From contig JAXIVH010000050.1 of assembly GCA_036785325.1 (NCBI GenBank), positions 310,001 to 374,000 of the forward strand: a stretch of 64,000 nucleotides of DNA, written 5' to 3'. Made by a program: the position numbers and the translations under genes. How positions within the stretch are numbered: position 1 is the first letter of the stretch; every line of letters begins with the position of its first letter. The notes beneath the pieces were generated by a model that worked only from the letters and a program-made list of their open reading frames with translations, was not told where the DNA came from and did no database searches. Positions 1-12,112 of the stretch are shown in pieces. The stretch is from Urophycis tenuis. Taxonomy: Eukaryota > Chordata > Actinopteri > Gadiformes > Phycidae.

Positions 1-3000
1 AGTCTACCCAGCAGCTAAAAACATACCTTCAACGTTTCAATTAACATCAATCTTTCCTTACAGAACACAAATTAATTAGCTTAGTATTTCAACGACCCAT
101 GAGTCAATATAGTCTTGCCATACGCTGTTGGAAAGCTTAGATTTCCCCGCTTAAAATGAGCCCATCCGCGAGCAGTCTGGTTGATCACAGACTAAACTGC
201 GTCAGGTTGACTGAAGTCTACCCAGCAGCTAAAAACATACCTTCAACGTTTCAATTAACATCAATCTTTCCTTACAGAACACAAATTAATTAGCTTAGTA
301 TTTCAATGACCCATGAGTCAATATAGTCTTGCCATACGCCGTTGGAAAGCTTAGATTTCCCCGCTTAAAATGAGCCCATCCGCGAGCAGTCTGGTTGATC
401 ACAGACTAAACTGCGTCAGGTTGACTGAAGTCTACCCAGCAGCTAAAAACATACCTTCAACGTTTCAATTAACATCAATCTTTCCTTACAGAACACAAAT
501 TAATTAGCTTAGTATTTCAACGACCCATGAGTCGATATAGTCTTGCCATACGCCGTTGGAAAGCTTAGATTTCCCCACTTAAAATGAGCCCATCCGCGAG
601 CAGTCTGGTTGATCACAGACTAAACTGCGTCAGGTTGACTGAAGTCTACCCAGCAGCTAAAAACATACCTTCAACGTTTCAATTAACATCAATCTTTCCT
701 TACAGAACACAAATTAATTAGCTTAGTATTTCAACGACCCTTTGGTGAATATAGTCTTGCCATACGCCGTTGGAAAGCATAGATTTCCCTGCTTATAATG
801 AGCCCATCCCCGAGCAATTTGGTTGCTCACAGACTAAACTGCGTCAGGTTGAAGGAAGTCTACCCAGCAGCTAAAAACATACCTTCAACGTTTCAATTAA
901 CATCAATCTTTCCTTACAGAACACAAATTAATTAGCTTAGTATTTCAACGACCCATGAGTCAATATAGTCTTGCCATACGCCGTTGGAAAGCTTAGATTT
1001 CCCCGCTTAAAATGAGCCCATCCGCGAGCAGTCTGGTTGATCACAGACTAAACTGCGTCAGGTTGAATGAAGTCTACCCAGCAGCCAAAAACATACCTTT
1101 AACGTTTCAATTAACATCAATCTTTCCTTACAGAACACAAATTAATTAGCTTAGTATTTCAACGGCCCTTTGGTGAATATAGTCTTACCATACGCCGTTG
1201 AAAAGCTTAGATTTCCCTGCTTAAAATGAGCCCATCCGCCAGCAGTCTGGTTGATCACAGACTAAACTGCGTCAGGTTGACTGAAGTCTACCCAGCAGCT
1301 AAAAACATACCTTAAACGTTTCAATTAACATCAATCTTTCCTTACAGAACACAAATTAATTAGCTTAGTATTTCAACGACCCTTTGGTGAATATAGTCTT
1401 GCCATACGCCGTTGGAAAGCTTAGATTTCCCCGCTTATAATGAGCCCATCCCCGAGCAATTTGGTTGCTCACAGACAAAACTGTGTCAGGTTGAGTGAAG
1501 TCTACCCAGCAGCTAAAAACATACCTTCAACGTTTCAATTAACATCAATCTTTCCTTACAGAACACAAATTAATTAGCTTAGTATTTCAACGACCCATGA
1601 GTCAATATAGTCTTTCCATACGCCGTTGGAAAGCTTAGATTTCCCCGCTTAAAATGAGCCCATCCGCGAGCAGTCTGGTTGATCACAGACTAAACTGCGT
1701 CAGGTTGAATGAAGTCTACCCAGCAGCTAAAAACATACCTTTAACGTTTCAATTGACATCAATCTTTCCTTACAGAACACAAATTAATTAGCTTAGTATT
1801 TCAACGGGCCATTGGTGAATATAGTCTTGCCATACGCCGTTGAAAAGCTTAGATTTCCCCGCTTAAAATGAGCCCATCCGCGAGCAGTCTGGTTGATCAC
1901 AGACTAAACTGCGTCAGGTTGACTGAAGTCTACCCAGCAGCTAAAAACATACCTTCAACGTTTCAATTAACATCAATCTTTCCTTACAGAACACAAATTA
2001 ATTAGCTTAGTATTTCAATGACCCATGAGTCAATATAGTCTTGCCATAGGCCGTTGGAAAGCTTAGATTTCCCCGCTTAAAATGAGCCCATCCGCGAGCA
2101 GTCTGGTTGATCACAGACTAAACTGCGTCAGGTTGAATGAAGTCTACCCAGCAGCTAAAAACATACCTTCAACGTTTCAATTAACATCAATCTTTCCTTA
2201 CAGAACACAAATTAATTAGCTTAGTATTTCAACGACCCATGAGTCAATATAGTCTTGCCATACGCTGTTGGAAAGCTTAGATTTCCCCGCTTAAAATGAG
2301 CCCATCCGCGAGCAGTCTGGTTGATCACAGACTAAACTGCGTCAGGTTGACTGAAGTCTACCCAGCAGCTAAAAACATACCTTCAACGTTTCAATTAACA
2401 TCAATCTTTCCTTACAGAACACAAATTAATTAGCTTAGTATTTCAATGACCCATGAGTCAATATAGTCTTGCCATAGGCCGTTGGAAAGCTTAGATTTCC
2501 CCGCTTAAAATGAGCCCATCCGCGAGCAGTCTGGTTGATCACAGACTAAACTGCGTCAGGTTGAATGAAGTCTACCCAGCAGCTAAAAACATACCTTTAA
2601 CGTTTCAATTAACATCAATCTTTCCTTACAGAACACAAATTAATTAGCTTAGTATTTCAAAGGCCCTTTGGTGAATATAGTCTTGCCATACGCCGTTGGA
2701 AAGCTTAGATTTCCCCGCTTATAATGAGCCCATCCCCGAGCAATTTGGTTGCTCACAGACAAAACTGTGTCAGGTTGAGTGAAGTCTACCCAGCAGCTAA
2801 AAACATACCTTCAACGTTTCAATTAACATCAATCTTTCCTTACAGAACACTAATTAATTAGCTTAGTATTTCAACGACCCATGAGTCAATATAGTCTTGC
2901 CATACGCCGTTGGAAAGCTTAGATTTCCCCGCTTAAAATGAGCCCATCCGCGAGCAGTCTGGTTGATCACAGACTAAACTGCGTCAGGTTGACTGAAGTC

Positions 3001-5597
3001 TACCCAGCAGCTAAAAACATACCTTCAACGTTTCAATTAACATCAATCTTTCCTTACAGAACACAAATTAATTAGCTTAGTATTTCAACGACCCATGAGT
3101 CGATATAGTCTTGCCATACGCCGTTGGAAAGCTTAGATTTCCCCGCTTAAAATGAGCCCATCCGCGAGCAGTCTGGTTGATCACAGACTAAACTGCGTCA
3201 GGTTGACTGAAGTCTACCCAGCAGCTAAAAACATACCTTCAACGTTTCAATTAACATCAATCTTTCCTTACAGAACACAAATTAATTAGCTTAGTATTTC
3301 AACGACCCTTTGGTGAATATAGTCTTGCCATACGCCGTTGGAAAGCTTAGATTTCCCCGCTTATAATGAGCCCATCCCCGAGCAATTTGGTTGCTCACAG
3401 ACTAAACTGCGTCAGGTTGACTGAAGTCTACCCAGCAGCTAAAAACATACCTTCAACGTTTCAATTAACATCAATCTTTCCTTACAGAACACAAATTAAT
3501 TAGCTTAGTATTTCAACGACCCATGAGTCAATATAGTCTTGCCATACGCCGTTGGAAAGCTTAGATTTCCCCGCTCAAAATGAGCCCACCTGCGAGCAGT
3601 CTGGTTGCTCACAGACTAAACTGCGTCAGGTTGAATGAAGTCTACCCAGCAGCCAAAAACATACCTTTAACGTTTCAATTAACATCAATCTTTCCTTACA
3701 GAACACAAATTAATTAGCTTAGTATTTCAACGGCCCTTTGGTGAATATAGTCTTACCATACGCCGTTGAAAAGCTTAGATTTCCCTGCTTAAAATGAGCC
3801 CATCCGCCAGCAGTCTGGTTGATCACAGACTAAACTGCGTCAGGTTGACTGAAATCTACCCAGCAGCTAAAAACATACCTTCAACGTTTCAATTAACATC
3901 AATCTTTCCTTACAGAACACAAATTAATTAGCTTAGTATTTCAACGACCCTTTGGTGAATATAGTCTTGCCATACGCCGTTGGAAAGCTTAGATTTCCCC
4001 GCTTATAATGAGCCCATCCCCGAGCAATTTGGTTGCTCACAGACAAAACTGTGTCAGGTTGAGTGAAGTCTACCCAGCAGCTAAAAACATACCTTCAACG
4101 TTTCAATTAACATCAATCTTTCCTTACAGAACACAAATTAATTAGCTTAGTATTTCAACGACCCATGAGTCAATATAGTCTTGCCATACGCCGTTGGAAA
4201 GCTTAGATTTCCCCGCTTAAAATGAGCCCATCCGCGAGCAGTCTGGTTGATCACAGACTAAACTGCGTCAGGTTGAATGAAGTCTACCCAGCAGCTAAAA
4301 ACATACCTTTAACGTTTCAATTAACATCAATCTTTCCTTACAGAACACAAATTAATTAGCTTAGTATTTCAACGGCCCTTTGGTGAATATAGTCTTGCCA
4401 TACGCCGTTGGAAAGCTTAGATTTCCCCGCTTATAATGAGCCCATCCCCGAGCAATTTGGTTGCTCACAGACAAATCTGCGTCAGGTTGACTGAAGTCTA
4501 CACAGCAGCTAAAGACATACCTTCAACGTTTCAATTAACATCAATCTTTCCTTACAGAACACAAATTAATTAGCTTAGTATTTCAACGACCCATGAGTCA
4601 ATATAGTCTTTCCATACGCCGTTGGAAAGCTTAGATTTCCCCGCTTAAAATGAGCCCATCCGCGAACAGTCTGGTTGATCACAGACTAAACTGCGTCAGG
4701 TTGACTGAAGTCTACCCAGCAGCTAAAAACATACCTTCAACGTTTCAATTAACATCAATCTTTCCTTACAGAACACAAATTAATTAGCTTAGTATTTCAA
4801 TGACCCATGAGTCAATATAGTCTTGCCATAGGCCGTTGGAAAGCTTAGATTTCCCCGCTTAAAATGAGCCCATCCGCGAGCAGTCTGGTTGATCACAGAC
4901 TAAACTGCGTCAGGTTGAATGAAGTCTACCCAGCAGCTAAAAACATACCTTTAACGTTTCAATTAACATCAATCTTTCCTTACAGAACACAAATTAATTA
5001 GCTTAGTATTTCAAAGGCCCTTTGGTGAATATAGTCTTGCCATACGCCGTTGAAAAGCTTAGATTTCCCCGCTTATAATGAGCCCATCCCCAAGCAATTT
5101 GGTTGCTCAGAGACAAAACTGTGTCAGGTTGACTGAAGTCTACCCAGCAGCTAAAAACATACCTTCAACGTTTCAATTAACATCAGTCTTTCCTTACAGA
5201 TCACAAATTAATTAGCTTAGTATTTCAACGACCAATGAGTCAATATAGTCTTGCCATACGCCGTTGGAAAGCTTAGATTTCCCCGCTTAAAATGAGCCCA
5301 TCCGCGAGCAGTCTGCTTGCTCACAGACAAAACTGCGTCAGGTTGACTGAAGTCTACCCAGCAGCTAAAAACATACCTTCAACGTTTCAATTAAGATCAA
5401 TCTTTCAATAAAGAACAGAAATTAATTAGCTTAGTATTTCAACGACCCATGACTCAATATAGTCTTGCCATACGCCGTTGGGAACCTTAGATTTCCCCGC
5501 TTAAAATGAGCCCATCCCCGAGCAATTTGGTTGCTCACAGACAAAACTGCGTCAGGTTCACTGAAGTCTACCCAGCAGCTAAAAACATACCTTCAAC
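1..5597. repeat. 214-bp satellite array, segment S1 (about 26 monomers)
   Basis: Head-to-tail copies of a 214-bp monomer; adjacent copies re-align at exactly 214 bp (for example 21161 against 21375 later in the window). Each monomer carries a HindIII site (AAGCTT) and usually a BclI site (TGATCA), so a restriction ladder is predicted. Two main subtypes are interleaved: one with GAGCAGTCTGGTTGATCAC and one with GAGCAATTTGGTTGCTCAC; a second variable point reads either CCATGAGTCAATA or CCTTTGGTGAATA. Each monomer also holds a pyrimidine-rich tract ending in CTTACAG, which resembles a 3' splice site on the + strand. The last two and a half monomers before block copy 1 are a special leader series: one with CAAGCAATTTGG and CAGAGACAA, one with GATCACAAATT and CTGCTTGCTC, and one with TCAATAAAGAACAG and GGGAACCTTAG. 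No coding capacity is credible, because in-frame stops recur. Confidence 0.95.
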
Positions 5598-5843
5598 TTT
5601 CCAATTCACGCGTTTATTTGTAACACGTGTAGCTATGATAAAGGACACATGTTTTGGCCTGTTTTATTATTCATAGTTGGCTTAACAGTAATAGAATATT
5701 ATTATATGCTATAAGTGACCAGACGTCCGAGATCAAAACTGGGAGCATAATCCCCGAGAAGGGGGAAAAAAAGGGTCAGCTATGTTTAAGTATATATATA
5801 TATGTGTGTATATATAAGTGTGTGTGTGTGTGTATATATGCGC

Positions 5844-5902
<59 letters not shown>

Positions 5903-6600
5903 AATCACTTACTTGGAACGGCATGATCCCACATCGCTGTGAAGGGACGGCGTTAACCAGGTGGGCGTGCAACCCCTCGAGAGAGTTGCTGCCTCGCCGG
6001 CACTTGTACTTGTTCAGCCGGATGCAGTTCTTCACAACCACCTTCACAGAGACATACAGCTGTATGCCAGGGGGGTCATGTAACACACAACCTATTGCAA
6101 GGTCCTCATTTATGCTGGTGTCATTTTGAAATGTTACCATATACAAGTTTGAATGGTTTTGACACACGATGACTGCAGAGACAGCTGCAGGATGGCCCAC
6201 GAAGCAGGACGGAGGGGGCCTGTGGCTGTGCGGGGAGGACCAGCGGTATGGGTGCTGCCGACACAGGGGGCGGGCGGGCCACAGGCTGACGCAGCAGGAG
6301 GCCTCGGCTGGAGGCGGGTGGGCGCAGGAGGCTTCGGCCGGGTGGAGGACGACAACGAAGTGGGCTGAACGGGCCGGTTGGTGGGAGTCACAGGCTCTGG
6401 CTCATCAACAAATAACCTGGAAATATAAAATACACACGTGATCAGTATTGATATTGATATCTTTTATAAGAACACTGTTCATACCGTTTACACTTTTTAT
6501 ACAACTGTTTATACAATGTCCATACTGTTTATTTATTAATGTTTATCACTGAAAAATAAAGGTGACTTGGTATGACTTGTGTGCTATTTTCTTTCCACAG
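5598..6600. repeat. 1-kb composite block, copy 1
   Basis: This block sits inside one satellite monomer: homology to the monomer fades after TTCAATTCAC on the left and resumes at the CTTTCCACAG on the right. Order on +: an AT-rich stretch; a purine-rich GAGAAGGGGGAAAAAAAGGG segment; an alternating microsatellite of (TA), (TG) and CGCG steps at about 5791-5899; a GC-rich exon-like relic on the minus strand (5913-6416); an AT-rich tail with AATAAA at 6555-6560; and a splice-acceptor-like TATTTTCTTTCCACAG at its end. The block is followed in every copy by a characteristic diverged monomer (GAACACACATGAATCAG, CCATGGGCAAATATAG). It could be a piece of a mobile element or of a host gene that was trapped and then amplified with the satellite. 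No terminal inverted repeats or target-site duplications were seen. Confidence 0.9.
5913..6416 (-). pseudogene. Exon-like relic (504 bp), copy 1, open
   Basis: On the minus strand this segment starts after an acceptor-like TTTATATTTCCAG and ends at CCAA followed by the donor GTAAGTG, giving 504 bp or exactly 168 codons. Two frames look coding-like in turn. Frame +1 opens at the acceptor, reads LFVDEPEPVTPTNRPVQP, becomes Pro/Ala/Ser/Thr-rich and stops at 6134. The zero frame has two TGA codons near the acceptor and is then open to the donor; it contains YMVTFQNDTSINEDLAIG, DPPGIQLYVSVKVVVKN and RRGSNSLEGLHAHLV, ending in PFQ. So a single frame does not span the exon, which suggests an ancestral frameshift or an internal acceptor. 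The RG-x-x-SLEG-x-H-x-HL motif recalls a recurring motif in uncharacterised expanded proteins of fish and cnidarians; that is from memory and unverified. No start codon and no partner exon is present, so I call it a relic rather than a gene. Confidence 0.45.
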
Positions 6601-7005
6601 CCAACAGAACACACATGAATCAGCTTATTATTTCGACGACCCATGGGCAAATATAGTCATGCCATACGTCGTTGGAAAGCTTAGATTTCCCCGTTTAAAA
6701 TGAGCCCATCTCCGAGAAATTTGGTTGCTCACAGACAAATCTGCGTCAGGTTGACTGAAGTCTACACAGCAGCTAAAGACATACCTTCAACGTTTCAATT
6801 AACATCAATCTTTCCTTACAGAACACAAATGAATTAGCTTAGTATTTCAACGACCCTTTAGTGAATATAGACTTGCCATACGCCGTTGGAAAGCTTAGAT
6901 TTCCCCGCTTAAAATGAGCCCATCCGCGAGCAGTCTGGTTGATCACAGACTAAACTGCGTCAGGTTGACTGAAGTCTACCCAGCAGCTAAAAACATACCT
7001 TCAAC
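6601..7005. repeat. 214-bp satellite, S2 (2 monomers)
   Basis: The shortest spacer class, 405 bp. It consists of the diverged monomer that always follows a block, then a type-B leader monomer (AAATGAATTAGC and AATATAGACTTGCC) that introduces block copies 2, 7, 9 and 13. Confidence 0.95.
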
Positions 7006-7264
7006 TTTTCAATTCACGCGTTTTTTTTGTAATACGCGTAGCTCTGATAAAGGACACATGTTTTGGCCTGTTTTATTATTCATAGTTGGCTTAACAGTAA
7101 TAGAATATTATTATATGCTATAAGTGACCAGACGTCCGAGATCAAACCTGGGAGCATAATCCCCGAGAAGGGGGAAAAAAAGGGTCAGCTATGTTTAAGT
7201 ATATATATATATGTGTGTGTATATATGCGAGTGTGTGTGTGTGTGTGTATATATGCGCGCGCGC

Positions 7265-7316
<52 letters not shown>

Positions 7317-8019
7317 GTTTTAATCACTTACTTGGAACGGCATGATCCCATATCGCTGTGAAGGGATGGCGTTAACCAGGTGGGCGTGCAACCCCTCGAG
7401 AGAGTTGCTGCCTCGCCGGCACTTGTACTTGTTCAGCCGGATGCAGTTCTTCACAACCACCTTCACAGAGACATACAGCTGTATGCCAGGGGGGTCCTGT
7501 AACACACAACCTATTGCAAGGTCCTCATTTATGCTGGTGTCATTTTGAAATGTTACCATATACAAGTTTGAATGGTTTTGACACACGATGACTGCAGAGA
7601 CAGCTGCAGGATGGCCCACGAAGCAGGACGGAGGGGGCCTGTGGCTGTGCGGGGAGGACCAGCGGTATGGGTGCTGCCGACACAGGGGGCGGGCGGGCCA
7701 CAGGCTGATGCAGCAGGAGGCCTCGGCTGGAGGCGGGTGGGCGCAGGAGGCTTCGGCCGGGTGGCGGACGACAACGCAGTGGGCTGAACGGGCCGGTTGG
7801 TGGGAGTCACAGGCTCTGGCTCATCAACAAATAACCTGGAAATATAAAATACACACGTGATCAGTATTGATATTGATATCTTTTATAAGAACACTGTTCA
7901 TACCGTTTACACTTTTTATATAACTGTTTATACAATGTCCATACTGTTTATTTATTAATGTTTATCACTGAAAAATAAAGGTGACTTGGTATGACTTGTG
8001 TGCTATTTTCTTTCCACAG
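7006..8019. repeat. 1-kb composite block, copy 2 (type-B leader)
   Basis: Differs from copy 1 at its left edge (TAATACGCGTAGCTCTGAT rather than TAACACGTGTAGCTATGAT). The microsatellite (about 7200-7318) contains a pure GCGCGCGCGC run between TATATAT and a long TG run. The right edge is unchanged, ending in the CTTTCCACAG acceptor-like site. Confidence 0.9.
7332..7835 (-). pseudogene. Exon-like relic, copy 2, open
   Basis: Same length and same splice-like boundaries as copy 1. The zero frame is open to the donor; it reads QDPPG where copy 1 has HDPPG, and IPSQRY where copy 1 has VPSQRC. The Pro-rich frame has a Ser to Ala change (SSATRP). Confidence 0.45.
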
Positions 8020-9494
8020 CCAACAGAACACACATGAATCAGCTTATTATTTCGACGACCCATGGGCAAATATAGTCATGCCATACGTCGTTGGAAAGCT
8101 TAGATTTCCCCGTTTAAAATGAGCCCATCTCCGAGCAATTTGGTTGCTCACAGACAAATCTGCGTCAGGTTGACTGAAGTCTACACAGCAGCTAAAGACA
8201 TACCTTCAACGTTTCAATTAACATCAATCTTTCCTTACAGAACACAAATTAATTAGCTTAGTATTTCAACGACCCTTTAGTGAATATAGTCTTGCCATAC
8301 GCCGTTGGAAAGCTTAGATTTCCCCGCTTAAAATGAGCCCATCCGCGAGCAGTCTGGTTGATCACAGACTAAACTGCGTCAGGTTGACTAAAGTCTACCC
8401 AGCAGCTAAAAACATACCTTCAACGTTTCAATTAACATCAATCTTTCCTTACAGAACACAAATTAATTAGCTTAGTATTTCAACGACCCATGAGTCAATA
8501 TAGTCTTGCCATACGCCTTTGGAAAGCTTAGATTTCCCCGCTTAAAATGAGCCCATCCGCGAGCAGTCTGGTTGATCACAGACTAAACTGCGTCAGGTTG
8601 AATGAAGTCTACCCAGCAGCTAAAAACATACCTTTAACGTTTCAATTAACATCAATCTTTCCTTACAGAACACAAATTAATTAGCTTAGTATTTCAACGG
8701 CCCTTTGGTGAATATAGTCTTGCCATACGCCGTTGGAAAGCTTAGATTTCCCCGCTTATAATGAGCCCATCCCCGAGCAATTTGGTTGCTGACAGACAAA
8801 TCTGCGTCAGGTTGACTGAAGTCTACACAGCAGCTAAAGACATACCTTCAACGTTTCAATTAACATCAATCTTTCCTTACAGAACACAAATTAATTAGCT
8901 TAGTATTTAAACGACCCATGAGTCAATATAGTCTTGCCATACGCCGTTGGAAAGCTTAGATTTCCCTGCTTAAAATGAGCCCATCCGCCAGCAGTCTGGT
9001 TGATCACAGACAAAACTGTGTCAGGTTGAGTGAAGTCTACCCAGCAGCTAAAAACATACCTTCAACGTTTCAATTAACATCAATCTTTCCTTACAGAACA
9101 CAAATTAATTATCTTAGTATTTCAACGACCCATGAGTCAATATAGTCTTGCCATACGCCGTTGGAAAGCTTAGATTTCCCCGCTTAAAATGAGCCCATCC
9201 GCGAGCAGTCTGGTTGCTCACAGACAAAACTGCGTCAGGTTGACTGAAGTCTACCCAGCAGCTAAAAACATACCTTCAACGTTTCAATTAAGATCAATCT
9301 TTCAATAAAGAACAGAAATTAATTAGCTTAGTATTTCAACGACCCATGACTCAATATAATCTTGCCATACGCCGTTGGGAACCTTAGATTTCCCCGCTTA
9401 AAATGAGCCCATCCCCGAGCAATTTGGTTGATCACAGACTAAACTGCGTCAGGTTGACTGAAGTCTACCCAGCAGCTAAAAACATACCTTCAAC
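8020..9494. repeat. 214-bp satellite, S3 (7 monomers)
   Basis: Carries private variants GACTAAAGTC, ACGCCTTTGG, GCTGACAGAC and TATTTAAACG, in that order. All four recur 1648 bp downstream in S4, which marks a recent duplication. The last monomer is the TCAATAAAGAACAG / GGGAACC leader with a CAATATAATC variant. Confidence 0.95.
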
Positions 9495-9881
9495 TTTTCA
9501 ATTCACACGTTTTTTTTGTAATACGTGTAGCTATGATAAAGGACACATGTTTTGGCCTGTTTTATTATTCATAGTTGGCTTAACAGTAATAGAATATTAT
9601 TATATGCTATAAGTGACCAGACGTCCGAGATCAAAACTGGGAGCATAATCCCCGAGAAGGGGGAAAAAAAGGGTCAGCTATGTTTAAGTATATATATATA
9701 TGTGTGTGTATATATGCGTGTGTGTGTGTGTATATATGCGCGTGTGTGTGTGTGTGTGTGTGTTTTAATCACTTACTTGGAACAACTGTTTATACAATGT
9801 CCATACTGTTTATTTATTAATGTTTATCACTGAAAAATAAAGGTGACTTGGTATGACTTGTGTGCTATTTTCTTTCCACAG
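9495..9881. repeat. 1-kb composite block, copy 3, internally deleted
   Basis: Only 387 bp remain. The left part and microsatellite (about 9689-9762) are normal up to CTTACTTGGAAC, then the sequence jumps to AACTGTTTATACAATG. Compared with copy 4 the gap is 583 bp and removes the whole exon-like relic except its last 7 bp at the donor end. The junction at about 9783/9784 has only 2 bp of microhomology (AC), consistent with end-joining. Confidence 0.9.
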
Positions 9882-11142
9882 CCAACAGAACACACATGAA
9901 TCAGCTTATTATTTCGACGACCCATGGGCAAATATAGTCATGCCATACGTCGTTGGAAAGCTTAGATTTCCCCGCTTAAAATGAGCCCATCCGCGAGCAG
10001 TCTGGTTGATCACAGACTAAACTGCGTCAGGTTGACTAAAGTCTACCCAGCAGCTAAAAACATACCTTCAACGTTTCAATTAACATCAATCTTTCCTTAC
10101 AGAACACAAATTAATTAGCTTAGTATTTCAACGACCCATGAGTCAATATAGTCTTGCCATACGCCTTTGGAAAGCTTAGATTTCCCCGCTTAAAATGAGC
10201 CCATCCGCGAGCAGTCTGGTTGATCACAGACTAAACTGCGTCAGGTTGAATGAAGTCTACCCAGCAGCTAAAAACATACCTTTAACGTTTCAATTAACAT
10301 CAATCTTTCCTTACAGAACACAAATTAATTAGCTTAGTATTTCAACGGCCCTTTGGTGAATATAGTCTTGCCATACGCCGTTGGAAAGCTTAGATTTCCC
10401 CGCTTATAATGAGCCCATCCCCGAGCAATTTGGTTGCTGACAGACAAATCTGCGTCAGGTTGACTGAAGTCTACACAGCAGCTAAAGACATACCTTCAAC
10501 GTTTCAATTAACATCAATCTTTCCTTACAGAACACAAATTAATTAGCTTAGTATTTAAACGACCCATGAGTCAATATAGTCTTGCCATACGCCGTTGAAA
10601 AGCTTAGATTTCCCTGCTTAAAATGAGCCCATCCGCCAGCAGTCTGGTTGATCACAGACAAAACTGTGTCAGGTTGAGTGAAGTCTACCCAGCAGCTAAA
10701 AACATACCTTCAACGTTTCAATTAACATCAATCTTTCCTTACAGAACACAAATTAATTATCTTAGTATTTCAACGACCCATGAGTCAATATAGTCTTGCC
10801 ATACGCCGTTGGAAAGCTTAGATTTCCCCGCTTAAAATGAGCCCATCCGCGAGCAGTCTGGTTGCTCACAGACAAAACTGCGTCAGGTTGACTGAAGTCT
10901 ACCCAGCAGCTAAAAACATACCTTCAACGTTTCAATTAAGATCAATCTTTCAATAAAGAACAGAAATTAATTAGCTTAGTATTTCAACGACCCATGACTC
11001 AATATAATCTTGCCATACGCCGTTGGGAACCTTAGATTTCCCCGCTTAAAATGAGCCCATCCCCGAGCAATTTGGTTGATCACAGACTAAACTGCGTCAG
11101 GTTGACTGAAGTCTACCCAGCAGCTAAAAACATACCTTCAAC
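9882..11142. repeat. 214-bp satellite, S4 (6 monomers)
   Basis: The post-block diverged monomer is fused directly to an ordinary monomer near 9970 (CGTTGGAAAGC then CCGCTTAAAATG), which explains one monomer fewer than S3. From there on it matches S3 at an offset of 1648 bp, private variants included. Confidence 0.95.
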
Positions 11143-12112
11143 TTTTCAATTCACACGTTTTTTTTGTAATACGTGTAGCTATGATAAAGGACACATGTTT
11201 TGGCCTGTTTTATTATTCATAGTTGGCTTAACAGTAATAGAATATTATTATATGCTATAAGTGACCAGACGTCCGAGATCAAAACTGGGAGCATAATCCC
11301 CGAGAAGGGGGAAAAAAAGGGTCAGCTATGTTTAAGTATATATATATATGTGTGTGTATATATGCGTGTGTGTGTGTGTATATATGCGCGTGTGTGTGTG
11401 TGTGTGTGTGTTTTAATCACTTACTTGGAACGGCATGATCCCACATCGCTGTGAAGGGATGGCGTTAACCAGGTGGGCGTGCAACCCCTCGAGAGAGTTG
11501 CTGCCTCACCGGCACTTGTACTTGTTCAGCCGGATGCAGTTCTTCACAACCACCTTCACAGAGACATACAGCTGTATGCCAGGGGGGTCATGTAACACAC
11601 AACCTATTGCAAGGTCCTCATTTATGCTGGTGTAATTTTGAAATGTTACCATATACAAGTTTGAATGGTTTTGACACACGATGACTGCAGAGACAGCTGC
11701 AGGATGGCCCACGAAGCAGGACGGAGGGGGCCTGTGGCTGTGCGGGGAGGACCAGCGGTATGGGTGCTGCCGACACAGGGGGCGGGCGGGCCACAGGCTG
11801 ACGCAGCAGGAGGCCTCGGCTGGAGGCGGGTGGGCGCAGGAGGCTTCGGCCGGGTGGAGGACGACAACGCAGTGGGCTGAACGGGCCGGTTGGTGGGAGT
11901 CACAGGCTCTGGCTCATCAACAAATAACCTGGAAATATAAAATACACACGTGATCAGTATTGATATTGATATCTTTTATAAGAACACTGTTCATACCGTT
12001 TACACTTTTTATACAACTGTTTATACAATGTCCATACTGTTTATTTATTAATGTTTATCACTGAAAAATAAAGGTGACTTGGTATGACTTGTGTGCTATT
12101 TTCTTTCCACAG
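11143..12112. repeat. 1-kb composite block, copy 4
   Basis: 970 bp. Its left half is essentially the same as copy 3 (offset 1648), so copies 3 and 4 are sisters and copy 3 lost its centre afterwards. Short microsatellite at about 11337-11411. Confidence 0.9.
11425..11928 (-). pseudogene. Exon-like relic, copy 4, with premature stop
   Basis: The zero frame ends after KYKCR because CGA has become TGA (seen on + as CTCACCGG instead of CTCGCCGG), a CpG-type transition. It also has NYTSINED where most copies have NDTSINED. Splice-like borders are intact. Confidence 0.45.

Noticed and set aside
95..115. AP-1 site (TGAGTCA) in monomers
   Set aside because: A 7-bp match inside a variable position of a satellite, expected to recur by copying alone.
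1..5597. CRISPR-like array
   Set aside because: Repeats are full 214-bp tandem monomers without unique spacers.
5654..5926. + strand ORFs running through the TG microsatellite (CVCVCVCV)
   Set aside because: Frame through an alternating repeat, non-ATG start, length follows tract length.
6153..6441. + strand ORFs of 71-90 codons over the GC-rich relic
   Set aside because: Shadows of the minus-strand exon-like relic in GC-rich DNA with no motifs.
5598..6600. 1-kb block as a + strand intron
   Set aside because: The right end is a fine acceptor but the left end has no GT donor at the homology border.
6600..6660. CENP-B box in TTTCGACGACCCATGGG
   Set aside because: Required A and CGGG positions do not match.
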